DNA of 43,318 bases from Gammaproteobacteria bacterium (GCA_963575655.1 CAUYTY010000166.1:1-43318); one strand, 5' to 3'. Shown: positions 24,862 through 34,582, numbered from the stretch's first letter. The notes: generated by a model not told the origin, from the sequence alone. Numbers and translations: made by a program.

Positions 24862-26601
24862 TTAATTAGCCAGTTGCAGATATTCCACCACAAGTTGCAG
24901 ATTGCGGTTATCGCGGTATTGATTTATATCCAAACGATAGGCCAGGTGTAGATAGCTTCCTGGGGTGGGGAAGAGGTGTTCGGCGCTATTAAAGGCAATG
25001 GCATCGAAGGAGTTATTTCCTTCGGTTGGACACACCCGTAGCTTGAGGTGACGTTCTCCTACTACGCGACTCCCCAAACACTGAAAGACCCCGTCGAAGG
25101 TCGGTTCTGGAAAGCCCTGCCCCCACGGTCCACCGTTATGTAGGAGTTCGGCCAGTTCCAAAGTAAAGTCGGCGGGGGCGAGCGTACCGTCGGAGAGAAT
25201 TACCCCGCAGAGGTCATCGGGGGTAAGGCGACGATGGACCTCGGCATCAAAGGCGGTGGCAAAAGCGGTGAGGTGATTTTGAGGTAACGATAGCCCTGCG
25301 GCCATGGCGTGACCACCGAAACGGCTGAGTAGTTTGGGCTGTTGGGCCGCGATCGCTTCCAGGGTATCGCGGATATGCAAACCTGGAATGCTACGAGCCG
25401 ATCCGCGTAGCTCTCCCTCCGAACCGGGGGCAAAGGCGATGACCGGACGATTGAGTCGGTCCTTAATGCGTGCTGCAAGAATACCGATCACCCCGGGATG
25501 CCAAGTTTCATCATAAAGCGCCAGTCCCCAGGGCAATTCCATCTCTCCTTCGAGGTCGAGACGTTCCAATTCCTCTAGGGCTTGATCCTGCATCTCTGCC
25601 TCAATGACGCGCCGTTCCCGATTGAGCGTATCCAGCCGTGCCGCGAATCCTTTGGCCTGGATAGCATCGTCCGTGAGTAGACATTCTACGCCAAGGGTCA
25701 TGTCTTCGAGGCGGCCTGCCGCATTGAGTCGTGGTCCCACGAAAAATCCTAGATCGGTACTGTTCACCCGCTCGGGGGTACGTCCTGCCACCGCGAGTAG
25801 TGCTGCGATCCCGGCACACATTGTGCCTGCACGGATACGTGCCAATCCTTGAGCCACCAGGATGCGGTTGTTATGGTCAAGTGGTACTACGTCGGCGACT
25901 GTTCCCAGGGCCACCAGGTCGAGTAGGGTGCCTAGATTAGGTTCGGGTAGGGCTAGCCCAAACCAGCCACGAGCACGCAGACGTGCGCGTAAGGCAAGCA
26001 TTACGTAGAAAATGACTCCAACTCCGGCCAGGTTCTTGCTGGGGAAATCATTTCCCGGACAGTTGGGGTTGACGATCGCGTCCGCGCAGGGCAGTTCCAA
26101 CCCAGGCAAGTGGTGGTCGGTGATCAGCACCTGCATTCCCAGTGCTTTGGCGGCGTTTACTCCGTTGATGCTGGAGATGCCGTTGTCTACGGTTACTAAA
26201 AGATTCGGGGAGAAGGTGGCTGCTACCTCCACAATGGCCGGGGTGAGTCCATAACCATGGATAATGCGATTCGGGATAACGTAGGCGACATTCTGTGTCC
26301 CCATCGCCCGGAGGGCACGTACTGCAACAGTGCAGGAGGTTGCCCCATCGGCATCGAAGTCGGCCACGATTACAATGCGTTGATTTTTTACAACGGCGTC
26401 TTCCAGCAGAGTGACTGCTCTATCTAATCCGTTGAGGCCCTGGAATGGTAAGAGCCCCTTGAGCGACTGTTCCAACTGCGTGGCGTTGGTCAAATTTCGT
26501 GCCAGGTACACCCGGCGTAGGACGGGGTGAAGGGAGTTAGGTAGGCCGTGGATGGCACTGGGGAGGGAACGACGACGAACGGTCTTGTTTGTGGTGTGCA
26601 A
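24862..26601 (-). CDS. recJ: Single-stranded-DNA-specific exonuclease RecJ
   Basis: The 579-residue protein is of normal RecJ length. DHH-family motifs are in order: IVIVADFDADGATSC (motif I), VTVDNGISS (motif II), LITDHHLPG (motif III, DHH) and NLAGVGVIFYVMLALR (motif IV). The C-terminal DHHA1 part has GVIGILAARIKDRLNRPVIA and SRFGGHAMAAGLSL, followed by the OB-like end. RecJ is a Mn/Mg-dependent 5'-3' ssDNA exonuclease used in recombination and mismatch repair. The start at 26601 encodes MHTTNKTVRRRSLPS and fits, although the next residues vary in the family. It follows tusE on the same strand. Confidence 0.95.
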   Translation of the reverse strand: MHTTNKTVRRRSLPSAIHGLPNSLHPVLRRVYLARNLTNATQLEQSLKGLLPFQGLNGLDRAVTLLEDAVVKNQRIVIVADFDADGATSCTVAVRALRAMGTQNVAYVIPNRIIHGYGLTPAIVEVAATFSPNLLVTVDNGISSINGVNAAKALGMQVLITDHHLPGLELPCADAIVNPNCPGNDFPSKNLAGVGVIFYVMLALRARLRARGWFGLALPEPNLGTLLDLVALGTVADVVPLDHNNRILVAQGLARIRAGTMCAGIAALLAVAGRTPERVNSTDLGFFVGPRLNAAGRLEDMTLGVECLLTDDAIQAKGFAARLDTLNRERRVIEAEMQDQALEELERLDLEGEMELPWGLALYDETWHPGVIGILAARIKDRLNRPVIAFAPGSEGELRGSARSIPGLHIRDTLEAIAAQQPKLLSRFGGHAMAAGLSLPQNHLTAFATAFDAEVHRRLTPDDLCGVILSDGTLAPADFTLELAELLHNGGPWGQGFPEPTFDGVFQCLGSRVVGERHLKLRVCPTEGNNSFDAIAFNSAEHLFPTPGSYLHLAYRLDINQYRDNRNLQLVVEYLQLAN

Positions 26602-26644
26602 CGGGGCCTACCTCGGAGTACTCTCCAAAACCACCCGGAGGCGT

Positions 26645-26715
26645 AACTCGGGAAACAGTCGAAACGGTGAGGCGCCAGGATAGCACGCTACTGTTATTCC
26701 ACTGTTTCCCGAGTT
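26645..26715. repeat. Perfect 15-bp inverted repeat between tusE and recJ
   Basis: AACTCGGGAAACAGT (26645-26659) and its exact complement (26701-26715) are separated by 41 nt. There is no T tract, so it is not a classical terminator. It could be an attenuating RNA structure ahead of recJ or a small element's ends. Confidence 0.65.
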
Positions 26716-26740
26716 GAGTACAGGCTACGCACCACAACCA

Positions 26741-27073
26741 TCAACTACAACCCTTGGGGCGTGGTAAACCGGCCACCTTGTTGGCAGATTTGACCAAACC
26801 ATAGGGAAAGAGGTCGTAGATGTATTTGCTGCTGGAGCGATTAACGCCAAACTTCTCCTTCATGATCTTCGAGAAGACCCGAGGCTCGGCCACCGATCCG
26901 TGTTCCTGGAAGTACTCGCGGGCGGTAGAGACGATGTCCCAATGCTCTGCAGTCATCTCGACCTTCTCGTTCTGGGCGATGGCCAGAGCCACCTCTTCAC
27001 TCCATTCGCTCAGGTCTTCCAACCAACCCGCCTCGCTGAGTTGGATGATCTTGTCATTGATTTCGATCTGCAT
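26741..27073 (-). CDS. tusE: TusE/DsrC-family sulfur carrier, single C-terminal Cys
   Basis: The 110 residues include LEDLSEWSEEVALAIAQNE, LTAEHW-type helix region, SSSKYIYDLFPYG and the C-terminal arm NKVAGLPRPKGCS. The penultimate Cys that carries persulfide is present. The second Cys of true DsrC, about ten residues earlier in the arm, is Asn here. With one Cys the protein fits TusE, which accepts sulfur in tRNA 2-thiolation, or a related DsrC paralogue, rather than the dissimilatory DsrC. No dsr or tusBCD genes are in the window. It diverges from an MFS gene and is followed by recJ. Confidence 0.88.
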   Translation of the reverse strand: MQIEINDKIIQLSEAGWLEDLSEWSEEVALAIAQNEKVEMTAEHWDIVSTAREYFQEHGSVAEPRVFSKIMKEKFGVNRSSSKYIYDLFPYGLVKSANKVAGLPRPKGCS

Positions 27074-27277
27074 AATAAACCCTCTTATAAAAGTGTTGTA
27101 CCGCAGCGGCCAGATGAATGGCTTGATGCTGGTGTTGGAGGAACGGTTTGGGGCCGTTCCCAGCTTATTTGTAACGTTACCAAATCCTGACTGTATAGGT
27201 CAACAATGTCGAGCACGGCAATCTTCAGGCAAATCACTAAACTATTGTATATTCTTGGATTTTTCCCGGAGGCACCG

Positions 27278-28471
27278 ATGGAGGTATCTCCATCACTTCC
27301 TGTGACGATTGCGCCCGCCCCGCATGGGATCTACCTGCGCTTGTCCACTTTTTACCTGTTCTACTTCGGGGCGCTTGGGGCATTGGTCCCCTACTGGTCG
27401 GTGTACCTCCAGGCCCAGGGTCTACGCCCTAAAGAGATTGGTGAACTGATCGCCCTCTTTAGCATCACCCGCATAATTGCTCCTAACGTGTGGGGCTATG
27501 TGGCCGACCGTAGCGGTATGCGGATGCCCATTGTGCGCTTGGCTACGGGGCTAGCAGCAGCGAACTTTCTTGTGGTGTTGTGGGTGCATAGTTTTTGGGG
27601 TTTGGCCGTGGTAATGAGTCTATTCACCTTCTTTTGGCATGCGGCCTTGCCTCAGATGGAGACCATCGTCATCGACCATCTCGGGGCAGGCCGTTACGGT
27701 CGGGTGCGATTGTGGGGATCAGTGGGGTTTATTACAGTGGTATTGTTGGTGGGGCCACTTTTGGACCGATTCGGTATTCAAACACTACCTTGGGTGTTGT
27801 TGGTACTTTACACTGGATTGTGGCTAAGTAGCCTCATGGTGCCCGAGGCCCCCGTAGCTAACCGGTCGCTTTCGTCACCGTCTTTTTCTTGGGTAATGGG
27901 GCGCCCCGAGGTTGTGACTTTTCTGGTGGTTTGTTTTCTGATGCAAGCCAGCCATGGTCCCTATTACACCTTCTATTCGATATATCTTGAGACTCATGGT
28001 AATAATCGTACCTTGATTAGCGAGCTGTGGGCATTGGGGGTAATCGCCGAGGTGGGGGCGTTTTTAGTCGTGGGTCGTTGGCTATTGCATTATGGGACCA
28101 ATCGATTATTACACCTCACCCTGGGGCTGGCGACTCTGCGTTGGTTGCTCATCGGTACCGGTGTCGATTACCTCCCCATCTTGATCTTGGCCCAACTTCT
28201 GCACGCCGCCACCTTTGGGGTTTACCACGCCACCGCTATTCATATTGTTCACAATCTTTTTACCGGGAGTCACCAGGTTCGTGGTCAAGCCCTCTATAGT
28301 AGTCTGGGATTTGGCGCGGGTGGGGCCTTGGGGAGCCTCTATGCCGGTTATTTTTGGGATTGGCTCGGTCCGGCGGGAACCTTTGGTATGGCGGCCGCTA
28401 TCAGTGCCAGTGCTTTGGTGATCCTGTATCAGGGGCAAAACCTAGCGGTTAGTAATGAGCGGTTATATTGA
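27278..28471 (+). CDS. MFS transporter, MFS_1-like (HcaT/LacY-related)
   Basis: The 397 residues hold about 12 membrane helices. The N-terminal half has FYLFYFGALGALVPYWSVYL and GLRPKEIGELIALFSITRI, then the loop VWGYVADRSGMRMPIVR. These are typical of the 3-phenylpropionate/galactoside:H+ symporter-like group. GRVRLWGSVGF precedes the middle of the protein. The substrate is unknown. ATG 27278 is chosen because GGAGG lies 5 nt before it. The frame is open to 27206, but there is no ribosome site there. It is divergent from tusE, with about 200 bp between. Confidence 0.87.
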   Translation: MEVSPSLPVTIAPAPHGIYLRLSTFYLFYFGALGALVPYWSVYLQAQGLRPKEIGELIALFSITRIIAPNVWGYVADRSGMRMPIVRLATGLAAANFLVVLWVHSFWGLAVVMSLFTFFWHAALPQMETIVIDHLGAGRYGRVRLWGSVGFITVVLLVGPLLDRFGIQTLPWVLLVLYTGLWLSSLMVPEAPVANRSLSSPSFSWVMGRPEVVTFLVVCFLMQASHGPYYTFYSIYLETHGNNRTLISELWALGVIAEVGAFLVVGRWLLHYGTNRLLHLTLGLATLRWLLIGTGVDYLPILILAQLLHAATFGVYHATAIHIVHNLFTGSHQVRGQALYSSLGFGAGGALGSLYAGYFWDWLGPAGTFGMAAAISASALVILYQGQNLAVSNERLY

Positions 28472-28539
28472 CAGGATTCGTTCGATGTCTCAGTTTGGCT
28501 CACATTTTCTAAATTCCTCGGTAGTCTGGATTTCTTGAT

Positions 28540-30294
28540 ATGCGCGAAAACGCTCCGAGTATTTTGATCGTTGATGACGATTTCATCAATCTCCGGATCC
28601 TTGGCAATGTCCTAGAGGCAGACTACGACGTCCGATGCGCTACTTCGGGGCAAGAGGCGTTTTCTCTCATCGAGCAGCATCCTCCCGATCTCCTCTTGCT
28701 GGATGTCGTGATGCCGGATATGAGCGGACACGAGATTCATCAAAGATTACGCGATAACCCGCGCACCCACGAGATTCCGGTTATTTTCGTTACGGCGGAT
28801 ACCAGCGAGGACAGCGAGCTTCGTGGATTGCGTGAGGGGGCCAATGACTATATCACCAAACCGGTTTCCGTACCGATACTGACGCTGCGCATTCGTAATT
28901 TACTCGAGCGACAACGTCTACGGTGCGAGGTCGAGCAACAACACCGCCAATTGGAGCAGCAACACCATCAATTGGAGCGGGAACGTAGTCAGTTGCGTGA
29001 AGAACACGATTTTGTTAATGCCCTGTTGAATACTACCAGCAGTCTAATTCTGGTGATTAATCACGAGGGCGCGATTGTTCGTTTCAATAGCGCAGCCGAG
29101 GCTTTTACGGGATATACCTTTCATGAGGTCAAGGATCGGCCATTTTTTTGGGAACGGTTTCTGTTGGCGGGGCAGGTGGAAATATTTCGCCAAGTGTTTA
29201 TAAGTTTCCTGAAAAACAAAACGATTCCGCGCTTTCGTAATCATTGGGTGAGTCGAAATGGTGAGCAACGACAGTTCGAATGGAGCAATAGTGTGTTGGT
29301 GGATCAGGACAGTAACGATCGTTATCTCATGGAGATTGGTACTGACATCACCGAGCAGCGCCTCATGGAAAATGCCCTCCAGGAGAGTCTCCATGAGTAT
29401 GCTACCCTGGTTACGATGATTCCGCTAGGAGTCTACAAATTTAGAATGAAGAAGGATGGTCGTTGGCTGTTTGAATTTGTTACCCCGCAATTTTGCGATA
29501 TGCTGGGCGTCTCCGCTGGGGAAATCTATCGAGATGCCCAATGTGCCTTCCAGAAGCTACATGAAGAGGATCGCAAGGAGTTCATTGCACTGAATCATGC
29601 TGCCTACCAGAGTCTCACCAAGTTTGAATGGGAGGGGCGTATCCAGAAGAATGAAAGTGAGATCTGTTGGCTGCACATTGAATCACTACCCGCTGTGCTC
29701 GAGGATGGCGACGTTCTGTGGCATGGGATCCAATATGATATTACCGAGCGTAAGCAATACGAGACTAAGCTGGATAGGATTGCGCATTATGATTCGTTGA
29801 CCGGAGTTCCCAACCGTCGTTTACTCGCTGATCGGTTAGGCCAGGCATTGGCCCGCGCCCAACGGAACCAGACACTATTAGCGGTATGTTATCTCGACCT
29901 CGATGCCTTCAAGCCAGTGAACGACCAGTTTGGTCATGCCGCTGGCGATCAATTGTTAGTGGAAATTACTCGTCGAATGCAATATACCCTACGTGGTGGG
30001 GATACCTTGGCACGATTGGGGGGGGATGAATTTGTTTTGGTCTTGGCTGACTTAACTCGTTCTGAAGAGTGCAATGCGGTTCTCCAACGAGTGCTGGCCA
30101 CAGTAAGTAGTCCGGTTGCTATTGGTGATACGCTGGTAACTGTTTCAGCCAGTATCGGTGTGACCCTCTACCCCTGGGACGATGGCGATGCTGATACCCT
30201 CTTGCGTCATGCGGACCATGCTATGTATCGTGCCAAGGAAATGGGTAAAAATCGCTATGATTTTTTTCTATCCGGGATAGAGTGTGCAACGTAA
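28540..30294 (+). CDS. Response regulator diguanylate cyclase (REC-PAS-PAS-GGDEF)
   Basis: The 584 residues run as follows. The receiver domain (about 8-125) has ILIVDDDFINLRIL and the phospho-acceptor Asp in LLLLDVVMPDMSG, with Lys in YITKPVS. A coiled coil rich in QQH/QLE repeats (about 130-155) follows. Two PAS domains come next (about 158-275 and 290-405). The GGDEF domain (about 415-575) has YDSLTGVPNRRLLADRL, YLDLDAFKPVNDQFGHAAGD and RLGGDEFVLVL. The I-site RGGD lies five residues before GGDEF. Phosphorylation should promote dimerisation and c-di-GMP synthesis. No histidine kinase is adjacent. The next gene encodes an HD-GYP protein with the same N-terminal receiver plan, so the pair probably makes and degrades c-di-GMP in one pathway. 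Confidence 0.93.
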   Translation: MRENAPSILIVDDDFINLRILGNVLEADYDVRCATSGQEAFSLIEQHPPDLLLLDVVMPDMSGHEIHQRLRDNPRTHEIPVIFVTADTSEDSELRGLREGANDYITKPVSVPILTLRIRNLLERQRLRCEVEQQHRQLEQQHHQLERERSQLREEHDFVNALLNTTSSLILVINHEGAIVRFNSAAEAFTGYTFHEVKDRPFFWERFLLAGQVEIFRQVFISFLKNKTIPRFRNHWVSRNGEQRQFEWSNSVLVDQDSNDRYLMEIGTDITEQRLMENALQESLHEYATLVTMIPLGVYKFRMKKDGRWLFEFVTPQFCDMLGVSAGEIYRDAQCAFQKLHEEDRKEFIALNHAAYQSLTKFEWEGRIQKNESEICWLHIESLPAVLEDGDVLWHGIQYDITERKQYETKLDRIAHYDSLTGVPNRRLLADRLGQALARAQRNQTLLAVCYLDLDAFKPVNDQFGHAAGDQLLVEITRRMQYTLRGGDTLARLGGDEFVLVLADLTRSEECNAVLQRVLATVSSPVAIGDTLVTVSASIGVTLYPWDDGDADTLLRHADHAMYRAKEMGKNRYDFFLSGIECAT

Positions 30295-30423
30295 GTGGTC
30301 ACCTGTTTTTGGGGAACCGTGTATTCTCTTCCTATTGAATGGAGAGAACCGGTTACATTTCTGGCTGGTGGGTTTCAGCCGTAGTGCTAAGATATCCCGC
30401 CTGAGGTGGGTTGAGGTCTGGGA

Positions 30424-32439
30424 ATGATTCATAAGAGACCGACTATCCTGATCGTTGATAACGATCCCAATAATGTCCATCTTCTCATCGAAATATTGGA
30501 AGAGGATTACCATATTGAGGTAGCGTGTGATGGCATTGCCGCACTGGAGGTCGTTTCGGCCACTCCTTATCCTGGATTGGTGCTCGTCAATGTTGTGATG
30601 CCGAGATTGAATGGCTATGAGGTCTGTCGGCGTCTGAAGGGGAATCCTGGAACGGAACTGATCCCGATCATCCTTCTTAGCGATTACTCAGAATCTTCTG
30701 CGGAGGTTAAAGGGTTTGAGGTGGGCGCGGTGGATTTCATCACTAAACCGTTCAGTCCACCGATTGTCCGGGCGCGGGTGCGGACCCATCTGACCTTAAA
30801 TCGTCTCTTGTCAGATACCCGTGAGTTGTCGTTTCTGACCTCGGAACAGTTGGTTCATGAGACCTATGCCCACCATCATACCAAAGAGATTCATACCCAG
30901 GTCTATCAAAGTAAGACCGCAGTCATTCGACTTCTGGAAACGGCTCTACAACCGCTTTCTCTTCAGGTCCAATTGCAGGCGATCCTCGATATTGTTTGTG
31001 ATGTCTCGTTTCTAAAGATGGATGGATGGGGGGCGATTTTTCTCATCCAGCCCAATGGTGATCTCGCCATGATGGCGCATAAGAACATGGATGAGCAGTT
31101 TCCCCATTGCTGCGCAAAACTCCCGCAAAGCAACTGTCTGTGCCGACAGGCGGTCAGTGCACGTAAAATTATTTTTACTAGTCATGTCCGTGATTTTACC
31201 TGTTTGGGCGGGCCGAGTTATGGCCATTGTGCAATACCTTTGCTAGAGAAAGAGCGGCTTCTGGGGGTCCTCACCTTCTATCTAACCGATGGATATCAGC
31301 TACGCCCTGAGGAATTACAATTGGTTGAGGAGATGGGACGAGTGGTTAGTGAACTCGTCTCACGGCGGTTGATGGAGGCAATCATCCAGGTCAGAGAATT
31401 TGAGTTAAAAGATACTCAGGAAGATATCGTTCGGAAACTAGGAGTTGCAGCTGAGTACCGCGATACCGAGACGGGATTCCACGCGATCCGCGTTGGCCAA
31501 TACACTGCGCGTATTGCCGCAGAGATCGGCCTCTCCGAAGAAGAGCAAGACTTGTTGAGATTGGCCGCGACGATGCATGATGTCGGTAAGATTGGGATCC
31601 CTGATAGTATTCTGCTCAATCCAGGAACTCTGACAGCCTCTGAATTCGAGATAATCAAGACCCATACTACCATTGGTGCAAAGATCCTGGTGGGTAGTTC
31701 ACATATTGTTGCAACGGCACGGACGATTGCCTTGACCCATCACGAGCGTTGGGACGGTAGCGGTTATCCGTATAGTCTGGTTGGGAAGAATATTCCTTTA
31801 TATGGGCGGTTGTGTGCCGTTGCTGATGTGTTTGATGCTCTAACTATTGAGCGTCCGTACAAACCCGTCTGGTCTACCGACAGGACCTTTTCCTTGATCA
31901 AAGAGCAATCTGGGCAGCATTTTGATCCGGAATTGGTTGATGCCTTTGTGAGATGTTATCCAGATATCTTGGATATCAAAAATACCTATCGTGACGATGT
32001 TACTGACAGCAATGTGTTCACATTGTTGCGTCCCCTAAATATAGATACTTTCGACAATCCTCTCTGGAAAGACGATTATCTAATCGGGGTCGATCTCATT
32101 GATGAGCATCATCGTTATTTATTTAAGTTGATGTACTATCTGGAACATGCCTTGACCGACCGCCAAGACATTCTAAAAATCTGCGTTGCATTGAAGGATA
32201 TGGAAAATTATGCCCTTATTCATTTTTCGGCAGAGGAGGGTCTGATGCGTAAGTATGGTGATCCAGATTATGCGGCGCATCGTGTCGCACACCAAGTCTT
32301 TTTCGAGAAGATACAGGAATTTTGGGCGATGATGCGCTCTAGTCCGCTGTTGGTGCAGAATAATGTTGTTTCATTCTTGGCGGATTGGTTGGTTAAGCAC
32401 ATCGTGGAGGTTGATGCCCGTAGCCTGCATCATCACTGA
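30424..32439 (+). CDS. REC(degenerate)-GAF-HD-GYP-hemerythrin protein
   Basis: The 671 residues start with a receiver fold (about 8-125). The phospho-acceptor Asp is replaced by Asn (LVLVNVVMPRLNG), and the acidic pair is also changed (IVDNDPNN). The Lys of FITKPF is kept. A GAF-like domain (about 180-320) carries a Cys cluster (HCCAKLPQSNCLCRQ). HD-GYP follows (about 335-510), with LAATMHDVGKIGIPDSIL and THHERWDGSGYP intact, so c-di-GMP phosphodiesterase activity is expected. A bacteriohemerythrin domain closes it (about 545-665; DLIDEHHRYLFKL, HFSAEEGLM, HRVAHQVFF, KHIVEVD), which binds a di-iron centre that can sense O2, NO or redox state. Control would therefore be by gas or redox rather than phosphorylation. 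Confidence 0.92.
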   Translation: MIHKRPTILIVDNDPNNVHLLIEILEEDYHIEVACDGIAALEVVSATPYPGLVLVNVVMPRLNGYEVCRRLKGNPGTELIPIILLSDYSESSAEVKGFEVGAVDFITKPFSPPIVRARVRTHLTLNRLLSDTRELSFLTSEQLVHETYAHHHTKEIHTQVYQSKTAVIRLLETALQPLSLQVQLQAILDIVCDVSFLKMDGWGAIFLIQPNGDLAMMAHKNMDEQFPHCCAKLPQSNCLCRQAVSARKIIFTSHVRDFTCLGGPSYGHCAIPLLEKERLLGVLTFYLTDGYQLRPEELQLVEEMGRVVSELVSRRLMEAIIQVREFELKDTQEDIVRKLGVAAEYRDTETGFHAIRVGQYTARIAAEIGLSEEEQDLLRLAATMHDVGKIGIPDSILLNPGTLTASEFEIIKTHTTIGAKILVGSSHIVATARTIALTHHERWDGSGYPYSLVGKNIPLYGRLCAVADVFDALTIERPYKPVWSTDRTFSLIKEQSGQHFDPELVDAFVRCYPDILDIKNTYRDDVTDSNVFTLLRPLNIDTFDNPLWKDDYLIGVDLIDEHHRYLFKLMYYLEHALTDRQDILKICVALKDMENYALIHFSAEEGLMRKYGDPDYAAHRVAHQVFFEKIQEFWAMMRSSPLLVQNNVVSFLADWLVKHIVEVDARSLHHH

Positions 32440-32450
32440 TTAGATTTTGG

Positions 32451-32481
32451 GGTAGTGTCCCAATCTATAGGATCTCATGAG
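32451..32481 (+). repeat. Solo IS1-family terminus
   Basis: GGTAGTGTCCCAATCTATAG and the following GATCTCATGAG match the left end of the IS1 element at 34583. It lies 12 nt after the HD-GYP stop. The rest of that IS copy is gone. Confidence 0.75.
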
Positions 32482-32558
32482 GTAACTGCTCAGGTAGCCG
32501 GGAAATGTACTGTTTTTCCATGTATTAACAACGGCTGAATGATGAGATAAAGGCGGAC

Positions 32559-33795
32559 ATGGAACCAATGCCCGATCTTGACCAACTCAATGCTACGGAG
32601 AAAGACGATCTGCTCCGGTTTTTGTATGCGCGCGTTGTGGAGTTGACGGCGAAGGTAACCGAACTGGAGGGGCGTCTGGCGCTGAACAGTCGGAACGCTA
32701 GTAAGCCGCTTTCGTCGGAGGGTTATGGCAAACCCAAGCCCAAATCGTTGCGCATCGCCGGCAAAAATCCGACCGGTGGCCAGAAAGGGCATAAGGGACA
32801 TACCTTGGAGAAGTCGGAGCATCCCGCCCACCTGGTTCCCCACATCCCGCCGGTAAATTGCGAGTGCGGCATGGAGCTTCCGCCAGGTACGGTGGTTGAA
32901 ACCCGACAGGTGTTTGCTCTGCCACCGATGCGTTACGAGGTTACGGAACACCAGGTATTGAGAGCCGTTGCGCCTGCGGCAAGTGTTACCGTGGTGAGTT
33001 TCCCGAAGACGTGAGAGCGCCAGTGCAATATGAGCCGCGTGTGAAGGCGGCCGTGGTGCATCAGAGTCAACATCACATGCTTCCGGCGCAACGTTCAGCC
33101 AATGTGCTCGGGGACCTCTGCGACTTGCCCCTGTCCGATGCTACCGTTCTGGCTGCGGTGTCCAAAGCCAGCAAACGCTTGGAACCCACCGTTGCCGTCA
33201 TCGCTCAGGCCGTAGTGGCTAGCCCCATCGCTCATGCGGGTGGCCGGCAAACTCCACTGGCTGCATGTGCTTGCCACTGGCCTGCTGACCTGGGTGGGCA
33301 TTCACCCGAATCGGGGAAAACAGACCCTCGACGCCTTTGGCCTGCTGGTCGCTTTTGTCGGCATGCTTGTCCATGACGGTTGGAAGCCTTACCGCGACTT
33401 GGCATGCACGCATGCTCTGTGCAACGCCCATCACTTGCGCGAGCTGACCTATCTCTTCGAGGAAATGGAACAAACTTGGGCCAAGCACCTGATCGAGATG
33501 CTGATTGTGGCTTATCATGAGGTCGCCGCCACAGGTGGCCCGCTGACCACCGAGCGCATTACCTACTTCCGTGCCCTCTATTGGGAGAGCATCGCCGCAG
33601 GCGAAGCCGCCAATCTACGCGTGCCACCCTCGGGAAAGCGCGGCCGCACCCGTCAGACCAAGGCCACCAATCTGCTCCAGCGATTGCGCACCTACGCCGA
33701 CGATGTACTGCGCTTTATGACCGACCACGGCGTGCAACAACCTCGCCGAGCAGGCCGTGCGCATGCCTAAGGTGAAGCAGTTCGGGGCTGTCTGA
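32559..33795 (+). pseudogene. IS66-family transposase (TnpC), multiply frameshifted
   Basis: The N-terminal part has the leucine-rich start (VVELTAKVTELEGRLALNSR, NASKPLSS), the GGQKGHKGHTL motif and zinc-binding CECG. The frame shifts near 33010 to EPRVKAAVVHQSQHHMLPAQ and shifts again near 33230 to KLHWLHVLATG, VGMLVHDGWKPY and LCNAHHLRELTYLFEE. A third shift at about 33735 leads to NNLAEQAVRMPKVKQ, ending FGAV with the stop at 33793-33795. The catalytic-core regions are recognisable but scattered over frames, and the C-terminus (usually KVKQKISGCFR) is lost. No IS66 accessory TnpA/TnpB genes remain. It is an inactive remnant. Confidence 0.88.
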
Positions 33796-34262
33796 TAAAA
33801 TTGAAATCCAACGGGTACAGTCAATTTGGACGTAACCAACACCAGGAAAACTACCGTCTGTCCGTTGGAATATCCTCCCGTCTTTTTGTCAAAAACCTTG
33901 TGTGCTTTCCAGATTCTTTGCGTTCGTTTCGCTCGACGATGATCCGTTTCATCTGCCACCAATACTCCCTCTGAAATCAAATACTTACTCAACGCTTGCG
34001 ACACACTGGCAATCCATAACTTGTTCCAAGCGATCCGTGAATGTCGGAACATCCACGAAATCGCCCCCAACGGGTACTCGCCCAGCCCCGCACGCTTGAA
34101 AGCGGTCCAACACACAGTGTTTGTGAGCAAAGTACCCATCAGGCAGAACTTTAGCCAAGTACGCTGGATGCGGCTCAACCTTTGCCCGGGCGAACACGCT
34201 CCAACCGCTTCATCTAGCCATTCCAGGTAGTTTTCTATGAACGACAGCGCGGCGGTGAACAT
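33796..34262 (-). pseudogene. DDE transposase N-terminal fragment (IS4-like) cut by IS66 remnant
   Basis: The sequence MFTAALSFIENYLEWLDEAV and VLVADETDHRRAKRTQRIWK, with DKKTGGYSNGQTVVFLVLVT and PVGFQFYQ, has the order and first catalytic Asp (VADETD) of an IS4-superfamily transposase. Homology ends at FQFYQ, where IS66 sequence begins. The C-terminal half is not in the window. The family is by resemblance only. I infer that IS66 inserted into this gene and both then decayed. Confidence 0.65.
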
Positions 34263-34582
34263 GGTCGCGTCTACTATTCGTAGAGGGGATCCTCATTCTC
34301 GGTTATCAGGCACGGAAAAACGAGTTATATGATTCACCGATAAGTTTTCATGTGTGTTGGGTAACTGAACCATGCCAACACCAAGCTAAATAGTGGCACC
34401 TAGAAAGCTAAGTTAAACAGCGGGAATAGAAAAATTTAATACCAAATTCTCGACTAAAGCGCTTGGAGAATCGGCCGAAAATAGGATAAAAAGAGCCACA
34501 GGATGATGTAGTCGATTGTGGTAGAAAATACCATATTTTAGGCAGAGATAACTTTGTGACCAAGTAATCGTTTAAATTGCTC
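34263..34582. other. Non-coding stretch between transposase remnants
   Basis: I see no gene, RNA or clear repeat here. It is AT-richer than the flanks and probably holds the 5' end of the DDE element. Confidence 0.4.

Noticed and set aside
26741-27073. Evidence for a dissimilatory sulfite reductase (Dsr) pathway
   Set aside because: The protein lacks the second DsrC cysteine and no dsr genes are present.
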